In this document: positions 1 to 7,764 of the stretch, piece after piece
Numbering within the stretch: the stretch's first letter is position 1
Layout of the letters: every line of letters starts with the position of its first letter
Assembly: GCA_964441935.1 (NCBI GenBank)
Contig: CAYTXI010000012.1
Coordinates: 1-32,964 of the forward strand
Source: JBBDMC01 sp964441935
Lineage (GTDB): Bacteria; Pseudomonadota; Alphaproteobacteria; Rhizobiales; Kaistiaceae
DNA: 32,964 nucleotides
Direction: 5' to 3'
Translations under genes and position numbers: made by a program
The notes under the pieces: generated by a model
Database searches by the model: none
The model's input: only the letters and a program-made list of their open reading frames with translations
Told to the model about the DNA's origin: nothing

Positions 1-1263
1 GACGAACATGACCACGTCGGCGTCCTGCTCGATGGAGCCGGATTCACGCAGGTCGGAAAGCTGGGGCCGCTTGTCGTCGCGATTCTCCACCTGCCGCGAC
101 AGCTGCGACAGCGCCAGAATCGGCACGTGCAGCTCTTTCGCTAGCGCCTTCAGATGGTTGGTGATCTCGGTCACCTCCTGGACACGGTTGTCGGAACGGC
201 GGTTGGAAGCCTGCAAGAGTTGGATGTAGTCGACCACCAGCAGGTCAAGGCCCTTCTGGCGCTTGAGCCGCCGGGCGCGGGCGGCGAGCTGGGCGATGGT
301 CAGGCCGCCGGTCTGGTCGACGTAGAGTGGGATCTTCTGCATCTCCCGCGCCGCCTCGACGATGTTGGCGAAGTCGCGCTCGTCGATGCGGCCACGGCGG
401 ATGTGGGCCGACGATACGCCCGACCGCTCGGCGATGATGCGGGTGGCGAGCTGCTCCGACGACATCTCGAGGCTGAAGAAGCCGACGATGCCGCCGTCGA
501 CCGTCTTCATGATGCCATCCGGTTGGACCTCGCCGCGCCACGCTTTTGCGATGTTGTAGGAGACGTTGGTGGCAAGCGCCGTCTTGCCCATACCCGGCCG
601 CCCGGCGAGGATCACGAGATCGGAGGCTTGCAGGCCGCCCATCAGCCGATCGAGGTCTTCCAGGCCCGTGGCGAGCCCGGACAAGTGGCCGTCGCGCTTG
701 TAGGCAGCGCTCGCCATATCGATGGCGTTGACGAGGGCGGTCTCGAAAGCGTGGAAGCCGGTATCGTAGTGGCCGCGCTCAGCGAGTTCGAACAGGCGCT
801 TCTCGGCGTCCTCGATCTGGGCGACCGGCGTCTGCTCGACCTCGGCGTCGAACGCGACGTTGACCATATCCTCGCCGATGCCGATCAGTGCCCGGCGGAT
901 GGCGAGATCGTAGATGGCGCGGCCGTAGTCCTCGGCGTTGATGACCGTGGTGGCGTCGGCCGCTAGGCGGGCGAGGTACTGGGCGAGGTTGATGTCGCCG
1001 ATCGACAGGTCGGCCGGCAGGAAGGTCTTGATGGTGACCGGCGTCGCGACTTTGTTGACGCGGATGAGCTGGCCCGCGACCTCGTAAATCGTCCGGTGCA
1101 CCGGTTCGAAGAAATGGCCGGGCTCGAGGAAATCCGACACCCGGTAGAACGCCTCGTTGTTGACGAGGATCGCGCCGAGGAGCGCCTGCTCCGCCTCGAC
1201 GTTTTGCGGCAGGGTGCGGAAGGTCTCGCTGGTCTCGGCTAGCGCGCGCGCCGCAAAGGCCAT
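1..1263 (-). CDS. dnaB: Replicative DNA helicase DnaB (3' end beyond window)
   Basis: Hexameric 5'-3' helicase that unwinds DNA at the replication fork and works with primase. The frame is open from the ATG at 1263 to the left edge, giving 421 residues of the usual 480-500, so roughly the last 75 residues are missing. The N-terminal domain is marked by LPQNVEAEQALLGAIL at about residues 18-33. The RecA-like domain has a clear Walker A, GRPGMGKTAL, with the nucleotide-binding Lys at about residue 227. The C-terminal part visible at the edge contains LSQLSR and the run DLRESGSIEQDADVVMF, which is typical of DnaB. A good Shine-Dalgarno (AAGGAGG, about 8 nt upstream) supports this start. It follows rplI in many alphaproteobacteria; here a cfa gene sits between them. 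Identification is very secure. Confidence 0.97.
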   Translation of the reverse strand, partial: MAFAARALAETSETFRTLPQNVEAEQALLGAILVNNEAFYRVSDFLEPGHFFEPVHRTIYEVAGQLIRVNKVATPVTIKTFLPADLSIGDINLAQYLARLAADATTVINAEDYGRAIYDLAIRRALIGIGEDMVNVAFDAEVEQTPVAQIEDAEKRLFELAERGHYDTGFHAFETALVNAIDMASAAYKRDGHLSGLATGLEDLDRLMGGLQASDLVILAGRPGMGKTALATNVSYNIAKAWRGEVQPDGIMKTVDGGIVGFFSLEMSSEQLATRIIAERSGVSSAHIRRGRIDERDFANIVEAAREMQKIPLYVDQTGGLTIAQLAARARRLKRQKGLDLLVVDYIQLLQASNRRSDNRVQEVTEITNHLKALAKELHVPILALSQLSRQVENRDDKRPQLSDLRESGSIEQDADVVMFV

Positions 1264-1640
1264 GTCTGGGACGCCTCCTTCTCACGTTCGAACGCAGCCC
1301 ACCTGCCGTCACCCCCGCGGATGCCGGCGAACATGCTCGCGCTTACAGCTAGGACACCGAACCCGGCCTTCGACCGGAACGTCGCGGGAAAACGGGGACC
1401 GCGCCCCATCCCGATGACCAAGCCCTCTTTACCACGAGCAGCGGATACGCAAAGCGCGCTCCCTCAAGTCTCCCGCGATTCACAACGGCCGCACCGGCCC
1501 ACTTGCCATGCGCGGAGCATCGCCGCAGGGAGACTCCATTCCAGGCGATTCGGGCAAGAAAAACGCGCCGCGGTCCGCCGGTTTCCGACCAACACACTCG
1601 CTCGCCGCAATCGTGGTCCCGGATGCCGATTGACCGCCCG
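1264..1640. other. Intergenic region between dnaB and cfa
   Basis: This stretch of 377 bases has no convincing gene. Short open frames on both strands have no recognisable product and look like chance frames in GC-rich DNA. It should hold the dnaB promoter on the minus strand. The best candidate is TTTGCG, 16 bases, then TAAAGA around 1430-1457 (minus), but this is weak. A 10-bp palindrome CGTTCGAACG lies just upstream of the dnaB ribosome binding site and has no known role. No T-tract terminator is visible after cfa. Confidence 0.5.
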
Positions 1641-2903
1641 CTATTCGCCCGCGAGTTTCAGGGGACGACGGTCGCTGGCCCGGCGCTCCGCCTCGCGCAG
1701 CGCCTCTTCGGCGTCGTTCATGTAGTTGCGGGTGAGGGGCAGCGCGTCCTGGGTCCTGGCGATCTGCATCTGGAAGTTCATCAGCATTCCGGCCCGAAAG
1801 GCGGCCTCCGACGAGGCCAGGTAGAATTCCCACACCCGGCAGAAGCGCTCGTCGTAGAGGACGGCGACCTGTTCGCGGTGGGCCAGGAAGCGCTCGCGCC
1901 ATGCCCTCAGCGTCTCGGCGTAATGGAGTCGCAGGATTTCAACGTCGGAGATCTTCAGCCCGCTCCGCTCGACGTGCGGCACGACCTCCGACAGTGCCGG
2001 AATATAACCGCCGGGGAAGATGTAGCGCTGGATCCAAGCGCTGGTGTCGCCGGGGCCGCCGAAGCGGCCGATCGAATGCAGCACCATGACACCGTCGTCG
2101 GCCAGAAGGTCGCGGCAGGCCTTAAAGAAGGCGCGGTAGTGGCCGACGCCGACATGCTCGAACATGCCAACGGAGACGATGCGGTCGAACGTGCCTTGGA
2201 CCGCGCGGTAGTCCTGGAGCAGGAAGCGGACCCGGTCGGCGAGGCCCCATTCCTCCGCCCGCCGGTTTGACACCGCGAGCTGCTCGTCTGAGAGCGTGAC
2301 CCCGGTGACGTCAACCCCGCAGTGCCGGGCGAGGTAGAGGCCGAGCCCGCCCCAACCGGAGCCGATGTCGAGCACCTTGTGCCCCGGCTCGAGTGCCAGC
2401 TTGCTCGCCAGGTGGCGCTTCTTAGCGCGCTGGGCGTCGTCGAGCTTGGCTGCGCCGTCCTCGAAGTAGGCGCAGGAATACTGGAGGTCGTTGTCGAGGA
2501 ACAGCGAGTAGAGGCGCCCGTCGAGGTCGTAGTGCGCATGAACGTTGCGCCGTGCCCGACCGCGTGTGTTGAATTGCCGGATGCGCCGGGTCAGCCGCCT
2601 GAGCGCCAGTGTAACGATCGCCGGCCACGGCGGCGGCCTGCCCTCGATGTTGGCCGTCAGCAGCTGCAGGAGGTCGTAGACCGAACCAGCTTCGATGACG
2701 TAACCGCCGTCAACGAACTCCTCGCCGAGCTTCAGGTCCGGGTGGCGAAGCACGTTGGTGACCGCGCGTTCGGAGGTGAAGCGGATGCGCACCACGTCGC
2801 CCGAACCGTCGCCGAAGGAGGCGCGGGCGCCGTCGGGAGCGACGACCTCTAGCGATCCGGTTCTGATCGCGCGATGCAGGAACCTGTAAAGCAAACCATT
2901 CAT
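1641..2903 (-). CDS. cfa: Cyclopropane-fatty-acyl-phospholipid synthase
   Basis: SAM-dependent methyltransferase that converts cis double bonds of membrane phospholipid acyl chains into cyclopropane rings, usually in stationary phase or under acid stress. It is 420 residues, about the family's usual length. The N-terminal lipid-binding part is followed by VHAHYDL (121-127) and QYSCAYF (141-147), both typical of Cfa. The SAM-binding glycine-rich motif VLDIGSGWGGL is at 177-187, and SVGMFEHVG follows as expected. The ATG at 2903 has no clear Shine-Dalgarno, so the exact start is less certain. It lies between rplI and dnaB on the same strand, 97 bases after rplI, and may be read partly from the ribosomal operon. 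A close Cfa-like methyltransferase of unknown lipid substrate is the only realistic alternative. Confidence 0.93.
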   Translation of the reverse strand: MNGLLYRFLHRAIRTGSLEVVAPDGARASFGDGSGDVVRIRFTSERAVTNVLRHPDLKLGEEFVDGGYVIEAGSVYDLLQLLTANIEGRPPPWPAIVTLALRRLTRRIRQFNTRGRARRNVHAHYDLDGRLYSLFLDNDLQYSCAYFEDGAAKLDDAQRAKKRHLASKLALEPGHKVLDIGSGWGGLGLYLARHCGVDVTGVTLSDEQLAVSNRRAEEWGLADRVRFLLQDYRAVQGTFDRIVSVGMFEHVGVGHYRAFFKACRDLLADDGVMVLHSIGRFGGPGDTSAWIQRYIFPGGYIPALSEVVPHVERSGLKISDVEILRLHYAETLRAWRERFLAHREQVAVLYDERFCRVWEFYLASSEAAFRAGMLMNFQMQIARTQDALPLTRNYMNDAEEALREAERRASDRRPLKLAGE

Positions 2904-2942
2904 GGAACGCGCATGCCGACCCCCAGCCGGCTTCCGGTCAGG

Positions 2943-2960
2943 TGCCTTCCTGCGAAGGCA
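2943..2960 (-). terminator. Hairpin after rplI, no T-tract
   Basis: A perfect inverted repeat TGCCTTC-CTGC-GAAGGCA (7-bp stem, 4-base loop) lies 41 bases after the rplI stop codon and before cfa. It is placed where a terminator or an mRNA-stabilising hairpin would be expected, but no run of Ts follows on the minus strand, so intrinsic termination is doubtful. Confidence 0.3.
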
Positions 2961-3001
2961 GTCGAGCCACCGGTCAATCTAGTGCCGAGTACGGCGACGG
3001 C

Positions 3002-3631
3002 TCAACCACCGTCTGGCTTCTGTGGAGGGGCGCCGCCTTCCTCCGGCTTTTCGCCGCCTTCCGTCGCCTCCCCGGTCGTTTCCCCGGCTGATTCGCCGGC
3101 TTCGCCGCCATCAGCCACCGCGCCCTCGATCGCCTCGCCAACGCCGGCGGTCACATCCTCCCCACGCGCCTGGCGCGCGGCCTCGTCGTCGCTGCGTGCG
3201 ACGTTGATCGTGATCGCCGTGTCGACCTCAGGGTGGAGCAAGATGCGCACGTCGTGCAAGCCTATTCGCTTGATCGGATGGTTGAGGTCGATCTGGTTAC
3301 GAGCAACCGAGAAGCCGCCCGCCTCCATGACCTCGACGAGATCGCGCGCGGTCACCGAGCCGTAGAGCTGTCCGGTTTCGCCGGCCTGGCGGATGACGGT
3401 GAACGACTGGCCGGCGACTTTGGCGACGACCGCCTCGGCCTCCGTACGGCGCTCCAGGTTGCGCGCCTCAAGGTGGGTGCGTTCCGCTTCGAAACGCTTG
3501 CGGTTGGTTTCGTTGGCCCTCAGCGCCTTGCCTTGCGGCAACAGGAAATTGCGCGCGTAGCCGTCGCGGACACGGACCACGTCGCCCATTTGTCCAAGCC
3601 GCGCAATCCGTTCAAGAAGAATGACGTCCAT
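3002..3631 (-). CDS. rplI: 50S ribosomal protein bL9
   Basis: Structural protein of the large ribosomal subunit that binds 23S rRNA and helps maintain reading frame. The start MDVILLERI and the N-domain motif VRDGYARNFLLPQGKA (21-36) are diagnostic. The ATG at 3631 is chosen over an in-frame GTG at 3640 because GGAG lies 8 nt upstream of it and homologues start with this sequence. Residues 1 to about 150 cover the whole normal bL9. Residues from about 151 to 209 form an extra tail rich in Gly, Glu and Ala that ends in proline- and glycine-rich sequence and is probably disordered. It is the last ribosomal gene of the rpsF-rpsR-DUF2232-rplI group. Confidence 0.97.
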   Translation of the reverse strand: MDVILLERIARLGQMGDVVRVRDGYARNFLLPQGKALRANETNRKRFEAERTHLEARNLERRTEAEAVVAKVAGQSFTVIRQAGETGQLYGSVTARDLVEVMEAGGFSVARNQIDLNHPIKRIGLHDVRILLHPEVDTAITINVARSDDEAARQARGEDVTAGVGEAIEGAVADGGEAGESAGETTGEATEGGEKPEEGGAPPQKPDGG

Positions 3632-3660
3632 GGCATGCACTCCGTTTCGTGCGACTGGTC

Positions 3661-4611
3661 TCAGCTCGACGGCGCGCCGCCGAAGCGGCGTTCACGCAAG
3701 CGCCAAAAAGTCTCGCCGATCCCCACGATAGCGAACACGATCAGCGGGAAACCCAACAAGAACAGAAGAACGTATACGATGCTCAGCAGCGCCGCGCGCC
3801 GCGCCATGCCGATCGTCAACGCATGCATCACCGCCAGCCCGACCAGCGCCACCGCGCCGCCGAGCGCGCCGGCGAACGCCGCCCCGACCTGGCCGAGCGC
3901 GCCCGGTATCAACGATACGATCAGCGCGGCCGCAAGGCCGAAAAGTGCGCTGTTTGGCAGACTCGCCATCCACAGCCGCTCCTGCGGTCTATGCAGGCGG
4001 CCCGACATTCGCGCGACCAGCGCCGCCAGCCACAGGTCGAAGATCACCATCGCCAGAGCGAGGATCGCGAGCGTCGAGGGTAGCAGCGCTACATTCAGCC
4101 GAACGAACGGCTCGATGTCGGCCGCCGTCGGCGGCGGGTTTGCCGAATTCCCCTGAGCCAGCCAGTCGACGAACATGGCCGTAATCTCTTCCACCGTCTG
4201 CGCCGGGTCGTAGCCGACCAGCACGCCAACGACGACGATGCCGATGGCGACGGCGATGGCGGCGTGAAGCAGCAGACGGCCGAGCGGGTACCACTCGCGC
4301 CCGCCATCCGGCTCGGACGGGTCGATCGGGCGCGATAGGCCGGCAAGCCGCGTCAGCCACACCATCGGTGCGGCGAACAGAAACACGAAGACGACCCCGC
4401 CGATCCAGTCGGTGAGCGCCACGATCGTCGCCGTGCCGACAGCAGCCGCCGCAATCGCCGCGATCACAGTCCATCCCAACCCGGCAATCGCGATCGGCAG
4501 GCCGGTCAGCGCAAACAGCGGAAACGCCAGCACGGTTCCGCCGGCCGGCGCCAGGAACAGAAGCGCCGCCGCCGCACCCGCGGCAATTCCGATGAGGAGA
4601 ATCTGGGTCAT
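3661..4611 (-). CDS. DUF2232 (YybS-like) membrane protein
   Basis: Integral membrane protein of 316 residues and unknown function. Hydrophobic segments are visible at the N-terminus (MTQILLIGIAAG onward, several helices in the first 85 residues), near 115-135, at about 175-200 and in the C-terminal third (about 220-305), giving roughly eight membrane helices and few charged residues. Proteins of this type lie between rpsR and rplI in many alphaproteobacteria, and this position is the main support for the DUF2232 assignment. It starts 84 bases after rpsR and ends 29 bases before rplI, so it is very probably co-transcribed. The Shine-Dalgarno is weak, which would fit lower expression than its ribosomal neighbours. 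No catalytic motif is visible. Confidence 0.85.
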   Translation of the reverse strand: MTQILLIGIAAGAAAALLFLAPAGGTVLAFPLFALTGLPIAIAGLGWTVIAAIAAAAVGTATIVALTDWIGGVVFVFLFAAPMVWLTRLAGLSRPIDPSEPDGGREWYPLGRLLLHAAIAVAIGIVVVGVLVGYDPAQTVEEITAMFVDWLAQGNSANPPPTAADIEPFVRLNVALLPSTLAILALAMVIFDLWLAALVARMSGRLHRPQERLWMASLPNSALFGLAAALIVSLIPGALGQVGAAFAGALGGAVALVGLAVMHALTIGMARRAALLSIVYVLLFLLGFPLIVFAIVGIGETFWRLRERRFGGAPSS

Positions 4612-4695
4612 CGCTGTCCCGCCTTCGAGCGGTTAGAGGTCGGTCGCCGTCGACGCCGCGCCCCAACTGGATCGACTATGCCTGATCGCCACCCG

Positions 4696-4944
4696 TCATT
4701 TGATCACGTAGGGCAGAAGCCCCAGGAAACGCGCCCGCTTGATCGCTCTGGCCAGCTCGCGCTGCTTGGGTGCCGAAACCGCGGTAATGCGCGAGGGAAC
4801 GATCTTACCGCGCTCGGACACGTAGCGCTGCAAGAGCCGCACGTCTTTGTAGTCTATCTTCGGTGCGTTGGCGCCTGAGAATGGGCAGGTCTTGCGGCGA
4901 CGGAAGAACGGCCGGCGCGTCGGCAGTTGGTTGATGTCGACCAT
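4696..4944 (-). CDS. rpsR: 30S ribosomal protein bS18
   Basis: Small-subunit platform protein that forms a heterodimer with bS6 on 16S rRNA. At 82 residues it is standard length. Diagnostic sequence includes RRPFFRRRKTCPFSG, IDYKDVRLLQRYVSE and the end GLLPYVIK. The start ATG shares one base with the rpsF stop codon (TGATG), so the two are probably translationally coupled, which suits equal production of the S6:S18 pair. Confidence 0.98.
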   Translation of the reverse strand: MVDINQLPTRRPFFRRRKTCPFSGANAPKIDYKDVRLLQRYVSERGKIVPSRITAVSAPKQRELARAIKRARFLGLLPYVIK

Positions 4945-5405
4945 CAGGCGTCTCCCTCGCTCGGGCTGGCCGTGGTCGTCTCACGCGCCTCCTCGGCGTC
5001 TTCGCGCTTCGGCCGGTCGCGATCGCTGCGGAAACCGCGGTCGCCGAAGCGGCCGCGCCGATCGTCGCGTCGATCGTCACGATCACGCTTCTGCATCATC
5101 ACCGAAGGCCCTTCCTCGTGTTCGTCGACCTTCAGCGTCAGCGCCCGCAAGACGTCCTCGTTGAGCCGCTCCTGGCGCTCCATCTCGGCGACCGCCGCCG
5201 GCGGCGCGTCGATGTTCATCAAGGTGAAATACGCCTTACGGTTCTTGCGCACCCGGTAGGCGAGAGACTTCAGGCCCCAGTTCTCGACCTTAGCGACGGT
5301 GCCGCCGTTCTGCTCGATGACGGATTTGAACTGCTCGGTGAGGGCGTCGACCTGCTGGCCCGACACGTCCTGCCGCGTCATGAAGATGTGCTCGTAGAGG
5401 GGCAT
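4944..5405 (-). CDS. rpsF: 30S ribosomal protein bS6
   Basis: Small-subunit protein that pairs with bS18; the pair also represses its own mRNA in many bacteria. The start MPLYEHIFMTRQDVS and the segments VENWGLKSLAYRVRKNRKAY and ALTLKVDEHEEGPS are typical. The ATG at 5405 is chosen over upstream in-frame codons because AAGGAAAGG precedes it and homologues start here. The protein has 153 residues. After the ordered domain (about 1-110) comes a highly charged Arg/Asp tail, common in alphaproteobacterial bS6. The ribosome binding site is inside the 3' arm of a 9-bp inverted repeat (see the leader entry). It is the first gene of the operon. Confidence 0.97.
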   Translation of the reverse strand: MPLYEHIFMTRQDVSGQQVDALTEQFKSVIEQNGGTVAKVENWGLKSLAYRVRKNRKAYFTLMNIDAPPAAVAEMERQERLNEDVLRALTLKVDEHEEGPSVMMQKRDRDDRRDDRRGRFGDRGFRSDRDRPKREDAEEARETTTASPSEGDA

Positions 5406-5476
5406 CTGGCCTTTCCTTCTCAATTCGCCGGCGCTGAGCCTCGCCGAAGCCTCCATGGAAAGGCCGTCGGTGACAC
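5406..5476 (-). promoter_or_regulatory. rpsF leader hairpin covering the ribosome binding site
   Basis: On the minus strand GGCCTTTCC (5465-5457) is perfectly complementary to GGAAAGGCC (5416-5408), which contains the rpsF Shine-Dalgarno and ends two bases before the ATG. The loop is 40 bases. An ACCGAC sequence containing CCG lies immediately 5' of the stem. Ribosomal S6:S18 leaders are known to use a hairpin next to the rpsF start with a bulged CCG that imitates the 16S rRNA site, so this is a good candidate for feedback repression. The pairing is seen directly; the binding of S6:S18 is inferred. Confidence 0.6.
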
Positions 5477-5518
5477 TTCGAGAGCGGGAACACGGGAAGA
5501 CGGATCGCTGGTGATCCT

Positions 5519-5533
5519 GCGGCTTCAAGCCGC
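5519..5533 (-). promoter_or_regulatory. Perfect hairpin in upper rpsF leader
   Basis: GCGGCT-TCA-AGCCGC on the plus strand is a perfect 6-bp stem with a 3-base loop. It sits in the proposed 170-base rpsF 5' leader, near a 12-base palindrome CCCCGGCCGGGG, so the upper leader should be strongly folded. No T-run follows. Its role (leader folding, attenuation or transcript protection) is not shown by sequence. Confidence 0.35.
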
Positions 5534-5576
5534 CTTCCGTTCAGCCCCCGGCCGGGGTCCGCCTGGACGGGAGGGG

Positions 5577-5604
5577 TCTATAGCGGCTACCCAGCGAAAG
5601 CAAG
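5577..5604 (-). promoter_or_regulatory. Candidate rpsF operon promoter
   Basis: On the minus strand a TATAGA -10-like hexamer (5582-5577) follows a CTTGCT -35-like element (5604-5599) with a 16-base spacer. Transcription would begin near 5570 and give a structured leader of about 165 bases before rpsF. The -35 is poor, so this is only the best candidate in the interval. Confidence 0.35.
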
Positions 5605-5916
5605 CACGCTGCCCGCGAGAGGGCCTGCTTCATCCTGGGGCGGCATTCGGGCAGACGGCGACAAAACGCGCGACCATCTGAGCACCGCGCGATGTCCAGA
5701 ACGTCGCCTCCGAGGAGACGCACTCGTTTGAGATTACTCGCACATACAGGCTGTTCGAATGTGCTGCCTCGGCAAGTAAGCGACGGATGTCGCCGCGATC
5801 GAGGTCAATCTGTGCGCTGCGGTTGACGTACTGTGCCTTCAGCCGGTGTCAGTCGCGTCAAGGCCCGCATCCACCTATCCTCCACAACTGCATCAGCGTA
5901 TCAGCGCCCCGCCGGC

Positions 5917-5945
5917 TTGACAGCCCGGTCGGGGGCAGGCTCAAA
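5917..5945 (+). promoter_or_regulatory. Candidate fabD promoter
   Basis: A consensus TTGACA (5917-5922) lies 17 bases before CTCAAA (5940-5945), a weak -10. Strong -35 with variable -10 is common for housekeeping promoters in alphaproteobacteria. Transcription would begin about 20 bases before the fabD start codon at 5974, leaving room for its GAGAGGG ribosome binding site. Confidence 0.4.
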
Positions 5946-5973
5946 GGCCCCGCTCGGGGAGAGGGCTACGCCC

Positions 5974-6915
5974 ATGACGGTCGCATTCACGTTTCCGGGG
6001 CAGGGCAGTCAGTCGGTTGGCATGGGCAAGGCGTTAGCCGACTCTTTCTTCGAAGCGCGCGCGGTCTTTGAAGCGGTCGACGAGGCGCTCGGCGAGAAAC
6101 TCTCCGAGGTGATCTGGGAGGGACCATCGGACAAGCTGACGCTGACCGAGAACACGCAGCCGGCGCTGATGGCGGTGAGCCTGGCGGCGGTGCGGGTGCT
6201 CGAGGCGCGCGGGGTCTCCGTCAAGGAGCGGGTCGCCTACGTCGCCGGACACTCGCTTGGTGAGTATTCCGCCCTTGCCGCCGCCGGCGGCCTCACCGTC
6301 GACGATGCCGCCAGGCTCCTGCGCATCCGCGGTCGCGCCATGCAAGAGGCGGTTCCAGTTGGCAGCGGCGCCATGGCCGCTCTCATTGGCTTGGACCTCA
6401 CCGCGGCAGCCGACATCGCTACCGCCTCGGCCGGCGGCGAAGTCTGTCAGGTCGCCAACGACAACGGCGCCGGTCAGGTGGTGATCTCCGGCCGCAAGGC
6501 GGCGGTCGAGCGCGCTGTCGAGATGGCCAAGACGCGCGGAGCCAAGCGCGCGATCCTCCTTCCCGTGAGTGCCCCGTTCCATTGTTCACTGATGGCGCCG
6601 GCGGCGCGGGCAATGGAGGAAGCGCTCGCCGGGGTCGCCCTCAGGGCGCCCGTCGTCCCGCTGATCGCCAATGTCGTCGCCGGACCCATCAGCGATCCGG
6701 AGGAGATCCGCCGCCGGCTGGTCGAGCAGGTGACCGGCATGGTGCGCTGGCGCGAGACCAACGAGTGGCTGTCCGCCGCCGGCGTCGACCTGTTCGTTGA
6801 GATCGGTGCCGGCAAGGTGCTATCGGGTCTGGCGCGGCGAATCGCGGAGGGCGCCGAAACGCTCGCGGTCGGTGCGCCGGATGACCTCGATCCGCTGCTC
6901 GCCAGACTCGCCTGA
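5974..6915 (+). CDS. fabD: Malonyl-CoA:ACP transacylase
   Basis: Moves the malonyl group from CoA to acyl carrier protein, supplying the extender unit for type II fatty acid synthesis in the cytoplasm. The start MTVAFTFPGQGSQ is the family signature, so the ATG at 5974 is used; GAGAGGG precedes it. The 313-residue length is normal. The nucleophile is Ser94 in GHSLGEYSAL and the partner base is His203 in VSAPFHC; VANDNGAGQVVISG is the other typical segment. It is followed after 21 bases by fabG, then acpP and fabF, which gives the standard fab operon. Confidence 0.97.
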   Translation: MTVAFTFPGQGSQSVGMGKALADSFFEARAVFEAVDEALGEKLSEVIWEGPSDKLTLTENTQPALMAVSLAAVRVLEARGVSVKERVAYVAGHSLGEYSALAAAGGLTVDDAARLLRIRGRAMQEAVPVGSGAMAALIGLDLTAAADIATASAGGEVCQVANDNGAGQVVISGRKAAVERAVEMAKTRGAKRAILLPVSAPFHCSLMAPAARAMEEALAGVALRAPVVPLIANVVAGPISDPEEIRRRLVEQVTGMVRWRETNEWLSAAGVDLFVEIGAGKVLSGLARRIAEGAETLAVGAPDDLDPLLARLA

Positions 6916-6936
6916 CGGATACGCACGGGAGATCAA

Positions 6937-7677
6937 GTGTTCAACCTGACCGATAAACGCGCCCTGGTAACCGGAGCAAGCGGTGCGATCGGCGGTGCCA
7001 TCGCACGCGCCCTCCACGCGCAGGGCGCCGCAGTCGCGCTCTCGGGTACCCGGCGGGAAGCGCTCGATGCGCTCGCCGGCGAGCTCGGCGACCGGTGTCA
7101 CGCTGTGCCGTGCGACCTCGCCGACGCCGACGCAGTCGAGGCGCTCGTGCCAGATGCGGAACAGGCGCTCGGCGGCGAGATCGACATTCTGGTCAACAAC
7201 GCCGGCGTCAACCGTGACGCGCTGTTCGCGCGAATGTCGGACGACGATTGGCAAACGGTGATCGACGTCAACCTGACCGCGGCCTTTCGCCTCTCGCGGG
7301 CGGTCCTGCGCGGCATGATTCGCCGCCGACAAGGCCGCATCATCTCGATCGCCTCGGTCGTCGGCGTCACCGGAAACCCCGGCCAGGCCAACTACGCCAC
7401 CTCTAAGGCGGGCCTCATTGGCATGACCAAATCCCTTGCCGCCGAGATCGCCAGCCGCAATATCACCGTGAACTGTATCGCCCCGGGGTTCGTCACATCG
7501 GCCATGACCGACGCGCTCAACGAAAAACAGCGCGCGACGATTCTGGCACGCGTGCCCTGTGGGCGTCTCGGTGCGCCGTCCGAGGTCGCCGCCGCGGCGG
7601 TCTTCCTTGCCTCCGAGGAGGCCGCCTACGTGACCGGTCAGACGATCCACGTCAACGGCGGCATGGCCATGATATGA
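6937..7677 (+). CDS. fabG: 3-oxoacyl-[ACP] reductase
   Basis: NADPH-dependent reductase for the first reduction in each fatty acid elongation cycle. At 246 residues it is standard. The cofactor motif TGASGAIG is at 12-19, NNAG is present, and the catalytic residues are Ser140, Tyr153 and Lys157 (YATSK). The end VTGQTIHVNGGMAMI is the typical FabG C-terminus. The start is GTG at 6937, preceded by GGGAGA; an ATG-initiated version would lose the first beta strand. It is 21 bases after fabD and certainly in the same operon. Position next to fabD and acpP separates it from other short-chain dehydrogenases. Confidence 0.97.
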   Translation: MFNLTDKRALVTGASGAIGGAIARALHAQGAAVALSGTRREALDALAGELGDRCHAVPCDLADADAVEALVPDAEQALGGEIDILVNNAGVNRDALFARMSDDDWQTVIDVNLTAAFRLSRAVLRGMIRRRQGRIISIASVVGVTGNPGQANYATSKAGLIGMTKSLAAEIASRNITVNCIAPGFVTSAMTDALNEKQRATILARVPCGRLGAPSEVAAAAVFLASEEAAYVTGQTIHVNGGMAMI

Positions 7678-7734
7678 CAAGCGAATCTCCCACGGGCCGA
7701 CGTCAAGCGCCGCCGCGTTACGGGCACCGCGCTC

Positions 7735-7764
7735 TTGTTGGCAAAGGCCAGAAAAGTGTGTTAC
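7735..7764 (+). promoter_or_regulatory. Candidate acpP promoter
   Basis: TTGTTG (7735-7740) is followed 17-18 bases later by GTGTTA/TGTTAC (7758-7764). The 271-base gap between fabG and acpP is long for an operon, and acpP is usually made in large excess, so an internal promoter is expected here. The match is modest. The rest of the gap has no gene. Confidence 0.3.

Larger units (their letters stand above)
5406..5973. other. Divergent intergenic region rpsF / fabD
   Basis: This 568-base region separates the minus-strand ribosomal operon from the plus-strand fab operon. The left third is the folded rpsF leader and its likely promoter. The right end holds the candidate fabD promoter. Between about 5640 and 5900 I see no gene; the short frames there match nothing I recognise. 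A second TTGACG element at 5823-5828 lacks a good -10 at the right distance. The segment around 5725-5765 is less GC-rich than its surroundings, which fits a control region. Confidence 0.5.

Noticed and set aside
154..966. 270-codon plus-strand frame over dnaB
   Set aside because: Antisense shadow of dnaB; the minus-strand frame carries Walker A and DnaB-specific sequence.
1370..1400. Near match to a LexA box upstream of dnaB (GAAC-N7-GAAA)
   Set aside because: One base differs from the required GAAC, and dnaB is not usually part of the SOS regulon. The perfect box at dinB shows what a real site looks like here.
2943..2960. Strong intrinsic terminator after rplI
   Set aside because: The hairpin is perfect but no T-run follows, so it is listed only as a low-confidence hairpin.
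5754..5760. TTCGAAT resembling a tRNA T-loop
   Set aside because: The flanking bases do not form a 5-bp stem and no anticodon or acceptor stem can be drawn around it.
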